Of a stretch of DNA of 64,000 bases, positions 40,431 through 49,158 are shown in pieces. The first letter of the stretch is position 1; each line of letters starts with the position of its first letter. The position numbers and the translations under genes are program-made. Source of the DNA: Streptomyces sp. NBC_01408 (lineage in GTDB: Bacteria > Actinomycetota > Actinomycetes > Streptomycetales > Streptomycetaceae); NCBI RefSeq assembly GCF_026340255.1, contig NZ_JAPEPJ010000002.1:1054001-1118000 (forward strand). Reading direction: 5' to 3'. The notes beneath the pieces are model-generated. The model did not search any database and was not told where the DNA came from. It saw only the letters and a program-made list of their open reading frames with translations.

Positions 40431-42392
40431 TCAGGGCCTCATGCGGAAGTCGTAGCGGGCGGGCAGCGGGCGGTCCGTCAGGGCCGACCAGACCTCGGAC
40501 AGGGTCTCCTCCCCCTCCCTGAGGTCCGGGATCTCGAAGCCGTCCTCGAAGACCCGCCGGGCCGCGCCCACATGGCCCTCCGCCGCCAGGAGCCGCGCCG
40601 CGAGCAGCCGGAAGCGGCCGTGTTCGCGCAGGGCCGGCCGCAGCCGGTCCCAGACCCGGCGGGCCTCCGCCAGCCGCCCGGCGGCCAGCAGGGCCGTCAT
40701 CGCCTCCCGGCCCAGCGCGGCCTCCGCGGCCGTCCACGGCTCGCCGCCCCGGCTCTCCGCGGCCAGGTCCTCGAAGGCCGCCGCGAACCCGTCGGCCGCC
40801 CGCGCCGGGTCCCCGGCCAGGGCGTCCGCCACCGCCAGGCAGCGCAGCAGCGGCCACCGCGAGGGGGCCAGCGCCAGCCCGCGCTCCCAGCTCCGTACCG
40901 CCTGGGCCACGTCACCGGCGTGCCACTGGGCCACGCCCAGGTGGTACTCGGTGAGCGGGTCCGCCGCGGCCGTCTCCAGCATGTCCCGCCAGTGCGCGGC
41001 GACCAGACTGGGCCCCGGAGGCGCCACCCGCTTCGGCGCCGGGAAGACGCCCGTGCGCCACAGCTCCAGCCAGGGGGCCTGCTCCTCGCCGAGTGCGGAC
41101 TCCGCGAAGGGGGTGCCGGGCAGCTCGTGGCCGCCGCACAGCACCTCCAGCGCGCCCCAGCCCGAGCCCTCCGCCAGCCGCTCGCCCGGCTCGGTGTCGG
41201 CGCGGCCGCGCCACGCCTCGTAGGCCGCGTCCACCCGCTCCCGGGGCAGTACGGCGTCCAGCGCGCCCTCGGCCGCGGCGCGGGCCGCCGGCCAGTCGGG
41301 GCCGTGCACGGCCGCAGGGTCCGCGGAGAGCGGCCCGTACGCCTCCAGCCAGCTGAACTCCGCCCCGCCCTCCAGCCGTACGTGCTCCAGCTGGGTCCGT
41401 GCCAGGCCCGCCTGGATCTCGGCGTAGCCGCCGGTGCCCGGTTCGGTCAGCCACTCCTGCCAGCGCCGGCCGCCCGCCCCCGCGCCCCACACGAACAGCT
41501 TGCGGCCGCGCAGCAGGCCGGTGGAGGTCTGCGCGAGCCCCTGGCCGCCCGCGTCCAGCGAGGCGATCCAGGGCCGGGCCCCGTCCGCGAGCTCGTAGAA
41601 GAAGTCGGCCGGGTACTGGCTGCGCAGCGGGTACGTGCGGTCCGCGCCCTCCCAGCCGGGCACCGGGATCCGCCGCAGCGAGCGCTCGTAGCCGAAGTGC
41701 CAGGCCTCGTCGGCGGGGGCCAGGACCCGGCTGCCCGGGTCCTCCGGGACGGCGATGTTGGACCACCAGTACACGGGCGCGGGCCGCTCGTGCGGATTGC
41801 GCACGCGGACGCCGACGTACAGGAACTCCGAGTCCTCGGGCAGCCACAGGTCGACCTGGAACGGCAGGTCGCGCAGCCGCTCCCACTCCCACATCCGCAG
41901 CATCACGCCTCCGTCCGGCGCCGGGACGAGCGCGGCGTGCAACGGGGCGCAGGACAGGGTGGTGTGCCCGGTGGCGCCGATGTTCCACTCGATGCCGCCG
42001 GAGAACCAGGCGCCGTTCAGGGCGAAGTCGGCGGGCTGGAACACCGGGTTGCGGTAGAGGAGTTCGCGTCCGGTGGGCAGGTGCAGGAGCGAGTGGACGC
42101 GCCCGCCCAGACCGGGCAGGACGGTGACCCGCAGGTGTGCGTTCTCGATGACGACCGCGTCGAACTCCCGCTCCGTGCGCTCGCGTCGGTATCCGTCTCT
42201 GATCCGTACGGGCAGCAGCGAGCGCAGCGGGGCGTACCCGATCTGCCGTGCCATGTCGCGCGGGAGCCCCTGGCGCGAGCGCTCGTCCAGGACGTGCACC
42301 CCGTCGGGCGCGCGCAGGGCGGGCAGCGGGTTCTCGGGGCCGGTCGGGGCGGCGGGGAGCGTCAGGACGGCACGTCGGACGGTGGTGGCCAT
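40431..42392 (-). CDS. DUF5107 domain protein with C-terminal TPR-like region
   Basis: 653 residues, ATG 42392, without a clear Shine-Dalgarno sequence. Residues about 60-330 form the DUF5107 (galactose-mutarotase-like beta-sandwich) domain: VTVLPGLGGRVHSLLHLPTG, FALNGAWFSGGIEWNIGATGH and APVYWWSNIAVPED. The C-terminal 170 residues (YHLGVAQWHAGDVAQAVRSW, RWPLLRCLAVADALAGDPAR) are TPR-like helical repeats. Related DUF5107-TPR proteins occur with glycoside hydrolases and sugar uptake genes and probably bind carbohydrate. No sugar genes are adjacent here. The protein lacks a signal peptide and is predicted cytoplasmic. Confidence 0.85.
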   Translation of the reverse strand: MATTVRRAVLTLPAAPTGPENPLPALRAPDGVHVLDERSRQGLPRDMARQIGYAPLRSLLPVRIRDGYRRERTEREFDAVVIENAHLRVTVLPGLGGRVHSLLHLPTGRELLYRNPVFQPADFALNGAWFSGGIEWNIGATGHTTLSCAPLHAALVPAPDGGVMLRMWEWERLRDLPFQVDLWLPEDSEFLYVGVRVRNPHERPAPVYWWSNIAVPEDPGSRVLAPADEAWHFGYERSLRRIPVPGWEGADRTYPLRSQYPADFFYELADGARPWIASLDAGGQGLAQTSTGLLRGRKLFVWGAGAGGRRWQEWLTEPGTGGYAEIQAGLARTQLEHVRLEGGAEFSWLEAYGPLSADPAAVHGPDWPAARAAAEGALDAVLPRERVDAAYEAWRGRADTEPGERLAEGSGWGALEVLCGGHELPGTPFAESALGEEQAPWLELWRTGVFPAPKRVAPPGPSLVAAHWRDMLETAAADPLTEYHLGVAQWHAGDVAQAVRSWERGLALAPSRWPLLRCLAVADALAGDPARAADGFAAAFEDLAAESRGGEPWTAAEAALGREAMTALLAAGRLAEARRVWDRLRPALREHGRFRLLAARLLAAEGHVGAARRVFEDGFEIPDLREGEETLSEVWSALTDRPLPARYDFRMRP

Positions 42393-42490
42393 GAGGGAAA
42401 TGGAACACGCGATGGCGGCCGGTGCACAGGGGTTCCGCGGATCACCACCGGTCAGGATTACGCAAAGCCCGACGGAGCGGCCGCCGCGGC

Positions 42491-43390
42491 CTACGTGAAG
42501 GCGCCCGCGACGAGGTCGGCGAGCAGCGCGCCCGCCCGTCCGTCCGGGTCCAGGTCCGGGTCGTAGATGGTGACGTTGAGCCCGACGCACCGCGGCGAGC
42601 GCACCAACACCCCCAGCAGTTCGGCGAGTTCGTCCGGAACCAGACCTCCGGCGTCGGGGCTGTCCACGGCGGGCATCACCCCCGGGTCCAGCACGTCGGC
42701 GTCCAGGTGCACCCAGAAGCCGGCGGTGACCGGCGGGTGCAGTCCCTCCAGCGCCGCCCGCGCCACCGGCCCGGCGCCGCGCTCGCGGATCTCCCCGACC
42801 GTGGCCGCCGCGATGCCCGCCGCGCGCAGTTCCACCAGGTCGGCGTCCCCGTCCCGCAGCCCGAAGAGGCGCACGTCCTCGTCCCGCAGGTACGGCGAGA
42901 GCCCCTCCAGGTCGCTGAGGTCGCGCTGGCCGCGCCCGGTGGACAGGGCGAGCTCCTCTCCCCCGGCGGCGCCGACCGGCCCGTTCACGGCCTCGTTCCC
43001 GGGGTGGCGGAAGTCGGCGGAGCCGTCGATCGCGGCCAGTCCGTACCGGCCGAGCCTGCGCATCGCGAGGGCGGCGCCCAGCTGGATCGAGCAGTCACCG
43101 CCGAGGACGACGGGGAACTCCCCGTCCCGCAGGTGGCCTTCGACACGGTCCGCGAGGCTGACGGTGTACGCGGCGAGGGCCTGGGCGTGGAACACCCCGT
43201 CGCCCTCCTGCCAGTCGCCCCGGTCGTAGCGCGGCGGGACCACCACCCCGCCCTCGCGCGCGCCGAGCCGGCCGAGCAGGCCCTGTTCGCGCAGGGCTCC
43301 GGCCAGCTTGTAGACCCCGGGTACGGTGCCGGGCGCGGGCGGCCGCAGGCCGAGGTTGGACGGGGCGTCGATGAGCACGAGGGATCGCAT
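42491..43390 (-). CDS. Arginase/agmatinase-superfamily protein with altered metal ligands
   Basis: 299 residues, ATG 43390. The ureohydrolase fold is clear: FPVVLGGDCSIQLGAALA, AIDGSADFRHPGN, and FWVHLDADVLDPGVMPAVDSPD. In canonical arginases the first two motifs are GGDHS and DAHxD, and both histidines bind the manganese pair. Here they are Cys and Ser, although all the aspartates remain. Arginase-family members with GGDCS are known, but DGSAD in place of DGHSD is unusual. The protein may bind a single metal, have altered chemistry, or be inactive. It is followed 4 bp upstream by a GNAT gene on the same strand. Confidence 0.85.
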   Translation of the reverse strand: MRSLVLIDAPSNLGLRPPAPGTVPGVYKLAGALREQGLLGRLGAREGGVVVPPRYDRGDWQEGDGVFHAQALAAYTVSLADRVEGHLRDGEFPVVLGGDCSIQLGAALAMRRLGRYGLAAIDGSADFRHPGNEAVNGPVGAAGGEELALSTGRGQRDLSDLEGLSPYLRDEDVRLFGLRDGDADLVELRAAGIAAATVGEIRERGAGPVARAALEGLHPPVTAGFWVHLDADVLDPGVMPAVDSPDAGGLVPDELAELLGVLVRSPRCVGLNVTIYDPDLDPDGRAGALLADLVAGAFT

Positions 43391-43394
43391 GACC

Positions 43395-43970
43395 TCATCC
43401 TGTTCCACGCGGGCCCGGCGGGCACGGCATTTCGGCCGTGACCGCCCAGCGTTCGTGGTCGCGCCAGGCCCCGTCGATGTGGAGGAAGTCCGGGGAGAAC
43501 CCTTCGAGCCGGAAGCCCGCGCCGCGCACCAGCGCGATCGAAGCGGCGTTCGCGGGCTGGATGTTGGCCTCCAGGCGGTGCAGTCCGAGGCCTTCCCCCG
43601 CCGGGGCGAAGGCGTGCGCGCGGACCAGGCCGAGGGCTTCCCGGAGGAACCCCCGCCCGGCGGCGTGCGCGAAGGCGCCGTAGCCGAGGGCCCCGCACTC
43701 GAAGGCTCCGCGCACGATGTTGTTGACGTTGACGAATCCGGCGACGGCCCCGGTCCCGAGCTCGCAGACGAGGAATCCGGCCCGGTCCTCGCCCGCTGCC
43801 AGGCGGCGCGCGTAGGGCTCGTACTCCTCGACGGTCGAGGGCGGGAACAGCCACGGCCGGTGGAGCTCGCGGCTCTCCCGCACGCGGGCGGTGAACTCGG
43901 GCCCGTCGGCGAGCCGGAAGGGCCGCAGGCCCACGCGGGCACCCTCGCGCAGGTAGGGGGAGAAGGTCAC
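43395..43970 (-). CDS. GNAT-family N-acetyltransferase (RimJ-like)
   Basis: 191 residues, GTG start at 43970. The N-terminal VGLRPFRLADGPEFTARV, the acetyl-CoA-binding region GYGAFAHAAGRGFLREALGLVRAHAF, and the C-terminal LEANIQPANAASIALVRGAGFRLEGFS are the standard blocks of ribosomal-protein-alanine acetyltransferase-like GNATs. The substrate is probably a protein N-terminus or a small amine. It is cotranscribed with the arginase-like gene, 4 bp apart. Confidence 0.9.
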   Translation of the reverse strand: MTFSPYLREGARVGLRPFRLADGPEFTARVRESRELHRPWLFPPSTVEEYEPYARRLAAGEDRAGFLVCELGTGAVAGFVNVNNIVRGAFECGALGYGAFAHAAGRGFLREALGLVRAHAFAPAGEGLGLHRLEANIQPANAASIALVRGAGFRLEGFSPDFLHIDGAWRDHERWAVTAEMPCPPGPRGTG

Positions 43971-44024
43971 GGTCCCAGGCTATGCGCAGGGCTCCACCCA
44001 CGCCGTGACCGCATCCCCGGGAGG

Positions 44025-46064
44025 TCAGTCGTGCAGGGCCAGACGGGGGACGTCCGCGCGTTCGATCCCGAAGACCTGGGCGTACAGCGACAGTTCCGCC
44101 TCCAGCGCCCGGACCATGGTGTCGGCCCGCCGGAAGCCGTGGCCCTCGCCCTCGAAGGCCACGTAGGCGTGCGGTACCGACCGGCCCCGCATCGCGGCCA
44201 GCAGCCGCTCCGCCTGGGCCGGCGGGCAGACCGGGTCGTCCAGCCCCTGGAGCAGGACGAACGGGGCGGTGATCCGGTCGGCGCGGGCCACCGGCGAGCG
44301 CTCGCGGCAGCGGACGCCGAGGGTCTGCGGGGGCCCTGCGAGGCCGTCGGTGTAGTGGGACTCCAGGTCGTGGGTCTCCTCGGCGAAGCCCAGCAGGTCC
44401 AGCACCGGGTAGATGATGGCCGCGCAGGCGTAGAGGTCGGTGGCGGCCAGGGAGGCGGCCGCCGTCCAGCCGCCCGCGCTGCCGCCGCGGATGGCGAGCC
44501 GGTGCGGGTCGGCGGTGCCCTCGGCGGCCAGCGCGCGGGCCACCGCCGCGCAGTCCTCCACGTCCACCACGCCCCACTGCTCGCGCAGCCGCTCGCGGTA
44601 GGCGCGGCCGTAGCCGGTGGAGCCGCCGTAGTTCACCTCCACCACCCCGATGCCGCGCGAGGTGAAGTAGGCGATGTGCAGGTCGAGTACGGGCGGCACG
44701 TGGTCGGTGGGGCCGCCGTGCGCCCACACCACGTACGGGGGCAGCTCGTCGGCGGGGGCCCGGCAGGTGGGGTGGTGGGGCGGGTAGACGTGCGCGTGGA
44801 TCTGCCGGTCGTCGGGGCCGAGGAAGGTGCGGCTCTGCGGCTCCGGGTAGTAGGCCGGGTCCAGCCGGCCCGCGCCGCCAGCGCCGCCCGCCGCACCCGC
44901 CGCGGCCGCCCCGGACCGGGCCCCGCCGCCGATCACCCGGGCGTGCCCGCTGGCCGTGTCCAGCTCCACCACCTCGTACGCGCTGCGCGGGCTGGCGGCG
45001 ACCCCGTAGACCCGGGTCCCGCTCACGGCGAGCGTCGGCTGCCAGGCCGTCCACGGACCGGCCGCGTCCACCAGGTCGCCGCTGTCCGGGTCGAGGATGC
45101 CCAGCACCGAGGAGCCCTGGCCGTGCAGGACGGCGAGGAGGCCGTCGGGCAGCGGGGCGAGCCAGCGCAGCCCGGGCTTCCACAGCGCGCCGCCGAACTC
45201 CTCCTCGCGGGGGCACAGGTTGACCGCCTCGCCCGTTTCGGGGTCCACCCGGTACGGGTTCCACCAGCCGCCGCGGTCGCTCACGGCGAGGAGGGTCCCG
45301 CCGGGGGTCCACTCCACCTGGGCGACGGCCTCCTCGGGGCCGCCGAACACGGTGCGCACCCCGGTCAGCTCCCCGTCCGCGGTGATCTCGGCCAGCAGCA
45401 GCTCGGTGCCGTCCCAGGGCATCCGGGGGTGGTCCCACACCAGCCAGGCGGCGCGCCGCCCGTCCGGGGAGAGCCGGGGCCCGGTGCTGAACCGGTGCCG
45501 GCCGTCGGTCAGTTCCCGTACGGCGCCCCGGTCCCCGGCCGCCGACCCGTCCAGCGGTACGGCGGCCAGCACCCGGCGCACGTCGGTCGGGGCCGGACCG
45601 GTGAACTCCTCCAGCACGCACCAGACTTCGCCGCCGCGCAGCACCGGATCGGCCCAGCGCAGTCCGCCGCCGACCTCGGAGACGGGCGTCAGGGGCCGCG
45701 GCGGTGCGCCGTCGGGGGCGTCCGGCTCGTACGCGTAGAGCCGCTGGTCGGCGAAGTGGACGAACACCAGCAGGGGCCCGCCCGCGGCCCGTTCGGCCCC
45801 GGCCCAGGGCTGGCCGCCGTACTCGGTGACCCTGCTGCGCACGTTCCACGGTGCGGGCAGCGCGGTGACGGCCTCGCCGACGGGACCGCCGCCGGCGGGG
45901 CGGCGGACGAGGGCGCGGCGGCCGCCCTCCTGGGGCCGGGGCTCGGTCCACCAGACCTCGGGGCCGATCGCGCCGACGTACTCGGGCCGCCCGTCGAGCG
46001 CGGCGGCGAGGCCCGCGTCGATGGGTGAGGGCCAGCTTCCGTAGGGCAGGGTCGGCGCCACCAT
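44025..46064 (-). CDS. S9-family prolyl oligopeptidase (acylaminoacyl-peptidase type)
   Basis: 679 residues. The N-terminal half is a beta-propeller gating domain. The C-terminal alpha/beta hydrolase has the nucleophile Ser in RLAIRGGSAGGWTAAASL, Asp in LLQGLDDPVCPPAQ and His in FEGEGHGFRRAD. Start: ATG 46064, with GAGGGGA overlapping the stop of the upstream peptidase gene; a GTG at 46067 is also in frame. No signal peptide, so it is intracellular. It probably trims short peptides and is the last gene of an M55-M20-S9 peptidase operon. Confidence 0.92.
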   Translation of the reverse strand: MVAPTLPYGSWPSPIDAGLAAALDGRPEYVGAIGPEVWWTEPRPQEGGRRALVRRPAGGGPVGEAVTALPAPWNVRSRVTEYGGQPWAGAERAAGGPLLVFVHFADQRLYAYEPDAPDGAPPRPLTPVSEVGGGLRWADPVLRGGEVWCVLEEFTGPAPTDVRRVLAAVPLDGSAAGDRGAVRELTDGRHRFSTGPRLSPDGRRAAWLVWDHPRMPWDGTELLLAEITADGELTGVRTVFGGPEEAVAQVEWTPGGTLLAVSDRGGWWNPYRVDPETGEAVNLCPREEEFGGALWKPGLRWLAPLPDGLLAVLHGQGSSVLGILDPDSGDLVDAAGPWTAWQPTLAVSGTRVYGVAASPRSAYEVVELDTASGHARVIGGGARSGAAAAGAAGGAGGAGRLDPAYYPEPQSRTFLGPDDRQIHAHVYPPHHPTCRAPADELPPYVVWAHGGPTDHVPPVLDLHIAYFTSRGIGVVEVNYGGSTGYGRAYRERLREQWGVVDVEDCAAVARALAAEGTADPHRLAIRGGSAGGWTAAASLAATDLYACAAIIYPVLDLLGFAEETHDLESHYTDGLAGPPQTLGVRCRERSPVARADRITAPFVLLQGLDDPVCPPAQAERLLAAMRGRSVPHAYVAFEGEGHGFRRADTMVRALEAELSLYAQVFGIERADVPRLALHD

Positions 46065-46077
46065 CACAGGGTTCCCC

Positions 46078-47496
46078 TCACAGAGTCCGCAGTGCGTGGT
46101 CGAGGACCCGGACCCCGAAGTGGAGGGCTTCGACGGGGACCCGCTCGTCCACCCCGTGGAAGAGGGACCAGTAGTCGAAGCCCGGCGGGAGCTTCAGGGG
46201 GGAGAACCCGTAGCCGGTGATGCCCAGGCGGGAGAACTGCTTGGCGTCGGTGCCGCCCGCCATGCAGAACGGCACCACGCGCCCGTCGGGGTCGAAGCGT
46301 TCGACGGACTCTCGCAGGATCCCGTACGTCCGCCCGTCCACCGGGGCTTCGAGCGCCGTCTCGCGGTGGTGGAACTCCCAGCGCACGTCGGCGCCGGTGA
46401 GTTCGTCGAGGGTGGCGATGAACTCGGCCTCGCCGCCGGGCAGTATCCGCCCGTCGACGTAGCCGGTGGCCTCCCCGGGGACGACGTTGAGCTTGTAACC
46501 GGCGCTGAGGATGGTCGGGTTGGCGCTGTTGCGTACGGTCGCATCCACCAGGGCGGCGGCCGGGCCGAGCCCGGTGAGGACCGCATCGAGGTCGAAGCCG
46601 GGGCTCCGTGGATCCACCGACAGGCCCTGGATCGCGGCGAGTTCGGTGATGCAGGCGGTGACGGTGTCGCTGAGGCGGACCGGCCACCGGTACTCGCCGA
46701 TGCGGGCGACGGCGGCCGCGAGCCGGCTCACGGCGTTGGCGCGGTTGGGCTTGGAGCCGTGGCCCGCGGTGCCGTACGCCGTCAACTTCAGCCAGGCGGT
46801 GCCACGTTCACCGGCGGCGATCGGGTAGAGGGCGGGCCCCGTGCCGGTGTGCACGGTGAAGGCCCCGGATTCGCTGATGCCCTCCGTGCAGCCTTCGAAG
46901 AGGCCGGGGTGGTGGTCGGCGAGGTAGCCGGAGCCGTCGACGGCGGTGTCCTCCTCGTCGGCGGTGTAGGCGATCACGATGTCCCGGCGCGGCTTCACCC
47001 CGGCCCGGGCCCAGGCCCGTACGACGGCCAGGACCATCGCGTCCATGTTCTTCATGTCGACGGCGCCGCGGCCCCAGACCACGCCGTCGCGCACCTCGCC
47101 GGAGAAGGGGTCGACGCTCCAGTCGGCGGCCTCGGCCGGGACCACGTCGAGGTGGCCGTGGACCAGGAGGGCCCCGGCCCCGCGGTCGGTGCCCTCGATC
47201 CGGGCCACCACATTGGTGCGGCCCGGGGTGCGCTCCAGCAGGACCGGCTCCAGGCCGGCGGCGGCGAGCCGCTCGGCGACGTACTCGGCGGCGGGGCGCT
47301 CGCGGCAGTCGCCGCCGCCCCGGTTGGTGGTGTCGATACGGATGAGGCCCGAGGTGAACTCGACTGCTTCCGCGAGCGCGGTCTCGTCCACGACGACGGC
47401 CGGCGGGGGCTCCGGGACACCGGCGGGGACCGGTACCGGGGCATGGGCCGGGGGCGGACCGACGGCCTCGGCGGTGATGGCGGGCATGTCAGCCAT
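46078..47496 (-). CDS. M20-family metallopeptidase
   Basis: 472 residues, ATG 47496 overlapping the M55 stop by 8 bp. Metal motifs are LLVHGHLDVVP (about 107-117), VWGRGAVDMKNMDAMV and TADEEDTAVDG; the dimerisation-domain His is in YGTAGHGSKPNR, and FCMAGGTDAKQFS and SLFHGVDERVPV carry the remaining ligands. The layout is of the M20/M25/M40 carboxypeptidase and dipeptidase group. An N-terminal Pro-rich segment (about 10-35) is unusual but low-complexity. It acts in the cytoplasm with the flanking peptidases. Confidence 0.92.
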   Translation of the reverse strand: MADMPAITAEAVGPPPAHAPVPVPAGVPEPPPAVVVDETALAEAVEFTSGLIRIDTTNRGGGDCRERPAAEYVAERLAAAGLEPVLLERTPGRTNVVARIEGTDRGAGALLVHGHLDVVPAEAADWSVDPFSGEVRDGVVWGRGAVDMKNMDAMVLAVVRAWARAGVKPRRDIVIAYTADEEDTAVDGSGYLADHHPGLFEGCTEGISESGAFTVHTGTGPALYPIAAGERGTAWLKLTAYGTAGHGSKPNRANAVSRLAAAVARIGEYRWPVRLSDTVTACITELAAIQGLSVDPRSPGFDLDAVLTGLGPAAALVDATVRNSANPTILSAGYKLNVVPGEATGYVDGRILPGGEAEFIATLDELTGADVRWEFHHRETALEAPVDGRTYGILRESVERFDPDGRVVPFCMAGGTDAKQFSRLGITGYGFSPLKLPPGFDYWSLFHGVDERVPVEALHFGVRVLDHALRTL

Positions 47497-48322
47497 ACTG
47501 CTCCTCCACAGCGGCCGAGACGACGGTCGTGACCGCCTTGAAGGTCCGGATCCCCTCGTACATCGTCTCGCTGCTGTACGCGACCCTGCGTTCCGCGCAC
47601 CGCTCGGCGCCCGGGACCACGGTGGCGGCCATGGCCAGGTGCTCGGCGTCGAACTCCAGCTCCACCGTGTAGGGGCCGCCGGCCACAGGATCGCGGCGCA
47701 CCGCGAGCGCCGTGGCCTCCTTGGCGGCGGCCCGGATGTCGGCGGCGGTACGGGCCGGGGTGCGGCAGACGGCGGCGTACCGCGAGACGTGGTCCTTCAC
47801 CGCGACGGTCACCGCGTCCGGCGCGTAGCCCGCGGCGTCCACGCAGGTCAGGTCATCGCCGGTGACCAGGACGACCGGTACCCCGTACTCGGCGACGACG
47901 TGCGCGTTGAGCAGTCCCTCACTGGCGCGCACCCCGTTGACCCAGACCCCGGTGATGGAGTTGGCGAGGTAGGTGTGTGCGAGGACCCCTTCGGTGCCGG
48001 CTCCCGTGTGGTAGCCGACGAAGGCGACGCCGTCCACGTCGCCGTGCTGGACACCCTCGACCATGGAGAGGGACTTGTGGCGGCCGGTCAGCATCTCGAC
48101 GCGTGCGTCGAGCCGCTCCAGCAGCAGGTTGCGCATGGTCCAGTGGGCCTCGTTGACGAGGACCTGGTCGGCGCCGCCGTCGTAGAAGCCGAGGACTGCG
48201 GCGTTGACGTCGGAGGTGAACATCGGCCGGCAGCGCTCCCACTGCGGCGTCCCGGGCAGCACGTCGGCGGGCCAGGTGACGCCCGTGGCGCCTTCCATGT
48301 CGGCGGAGATGAGGATCTTCAT
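47489..48322 (-). CDS. M55-family D-aminopeptidase (DppA-like)
   Basis: 277 residues, ATG 48322 at the conserved N-terminus MKILISADMEGATGVTWP. Asp8 and Glu10 match the metal ligands of DppA, with further ligands in VNEAHWTMRNLL and VGYHTGAGTEGVLAHTY. DppA-type enzymes cleave D-amino-acid-containing dipeptides such as those from peptidoglycan turnover. It is the first gene of the M55-M20-S9 operon, which suggests breakdown of cell-wall-derived or modified peptides. The open frame extends upstream to 48544 without family similarity. Confidence 0.92.
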   Translation of the reverse strand: MKILISADMEGATGVTWPADVLPGTPQWERCRPMFTSDVNAAVLGFYDGGADQVLVNEAHWTMRNLLLERLDARVEMLTGRHKSLSMVEGVQHGDVDGVAFVGYHTGAGTEGVLAHTYLANSITGVWVNGVRASEGLLNAHVVAEYGVPVVLVTGDDLTCVDAAGYAPDAVTVAVKDHVSRYAAVCRTPARTAADIRAAAKEATALAVRRDPVAGGPYTVELEFDAEHLAMAATVVPGAERCAERRVAYSSETMYEGIRTFKAVTTVVSAAVEEQYG

Positions 48323-48577
48323 CGGGCCCCCGGGCGGTCGGTTGCTCGCGTTCGGTGCACGTGGCCGGCGCACGCGTCTCGGTGCGCGCGGTCCGCACCG
48401 GCAACGCGGACGGCACGCGCAGAAGGCCCACCCTAACCGCCGGGGCCCCTGTCGGCCCGGGGCCACGCCCGGCTTCCGGCGGCTCGGGCGCCGCCGGGAA
48501 ATCCACCCGATCCGGTGAGCCCCCGCGGCCCGCGCGGGCCCCACCGGTCAGCGGGCGGACGACATCACTTCGGACTC
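48323..48577. other. Intergenic region upstream of the peptidase operon
   Basis: With the palindrome that follows, 318 bp lie between the M55 start and the SRPBCC stop. No gene is supported here. The region must hold the promoter of the M55-M20-S9 operon, but no clear -35/-10 pair was found. The core CTTCGGACTCA of repeat family B occurs near 48568-48578. Confidence 0.4.
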
Positions 48578-48633
48578 AGGGGGTGTCCGGTGGGTCAGGG
48601 CCGGGCCCGGCCCTGACCCACCGGACACCCCCT
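48578..48633. terminator. Perfect 56-bp palindrome without a loop
   Basis: Bases 48578-48605 are the exact reverse complement of 48606-48633, with the centre at CCGGG|CCCGG. It lies 7 bp past the stop codon of the SRPBCC gene on the minus strand. A palindrome of this length could form a hairpin terminator or a cruciform. The sequence breaks off cleanly, since the flanking bases 48577 and 48634 do not pair. Confidence 0.85.
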
Positions 48634-48640
48634 AGTCCTC

Positions 48641-49084
48641 TCAGCCCTCGACTTCGCCCGCCAGGTTGGCCAGCAGGGTGTCGTAGATCCGGCCGAGGCC
48701 CTTGGGCGCGAAGGTGCGCTCGAAGAAGCCGCCGATGCCGCCGGCGCCGTTCCACACGGTGGTGACGACGGCCTTGGACTTGCCCTCGCCGGCCGGGGTG
48801 ACGACCCAGGTGGTGACCATGGTGGAGTTGCGGTCCTTCTCCACCAGCTCTCCGTCGGTGGGCTCGGTGACCTCGAGCAGGCAGTCGCGCACGCGCTTGC
48901 TGGTGGCCTGGAGCTTCCAGTGGACGAGGGTGCCCTCGCCGTCGCCGCCCTCGATCACCTCGTACTCGCTGAAGTGCTCGGGCAGGAGCTTCCCCCGGGT
49001 CCCGGTGTAGTCCGCCAGCGCGTCGAACACGGTCTCCGCGTCGGCCGCGATGATCCGCTCCGTGGTGGCCTCGACCTGCGCCAT
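48641..49084 (-). CDS. SRPBCC/START-fold protein (polyketide cyclase-like)
   Basis: 147 residues, ATG 49084. The helix-grip fold pattern is visible: ERIIAADAETVFDALADYTG, EYEVIEGGDGEGTLVHWKL, then TTWVVTPAGEGKSKAVVTTVW and the long C-terminal helix PKGLGRIYDTLLANLAGEV. Such proteins bind hydrophobic ligands in a deep cavity, and the ligand here is unknown. The gene is divergent from a truncated radical SAM remnant, and its 3' end abuts the 56-bp palindrome. Confidence 0.88.
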   Translation of the reverse strand: MAQVEATTERIIAADAETVFDALADYTGTRGKLLPEHFSEYEVIEGGDGEGTLVHWKLQATSKRVRDCLLEVTEPTDGELVEKDRNSTMVTTWVVTPAGEGKSKAVVTTVWNGAGGIGGFFERTFAPKGLGRIYDTLLANLAGEVEG

Positions 49085-49158
49085 AGCTGTTCCTCCAGTT
49101 GTGATCGCTCGTCACGGCGAAGCCAACCACCTCCGGGCCGGGCGCCCAAATCCGGGCC

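Noticed and set aside
43326..46028. 900-codon open frame on the plus strand opposite the GNAT and S9 peptidase genes
   Set aside because: A shadow of the minus-strand genes, without ribosome-binding site or domain.
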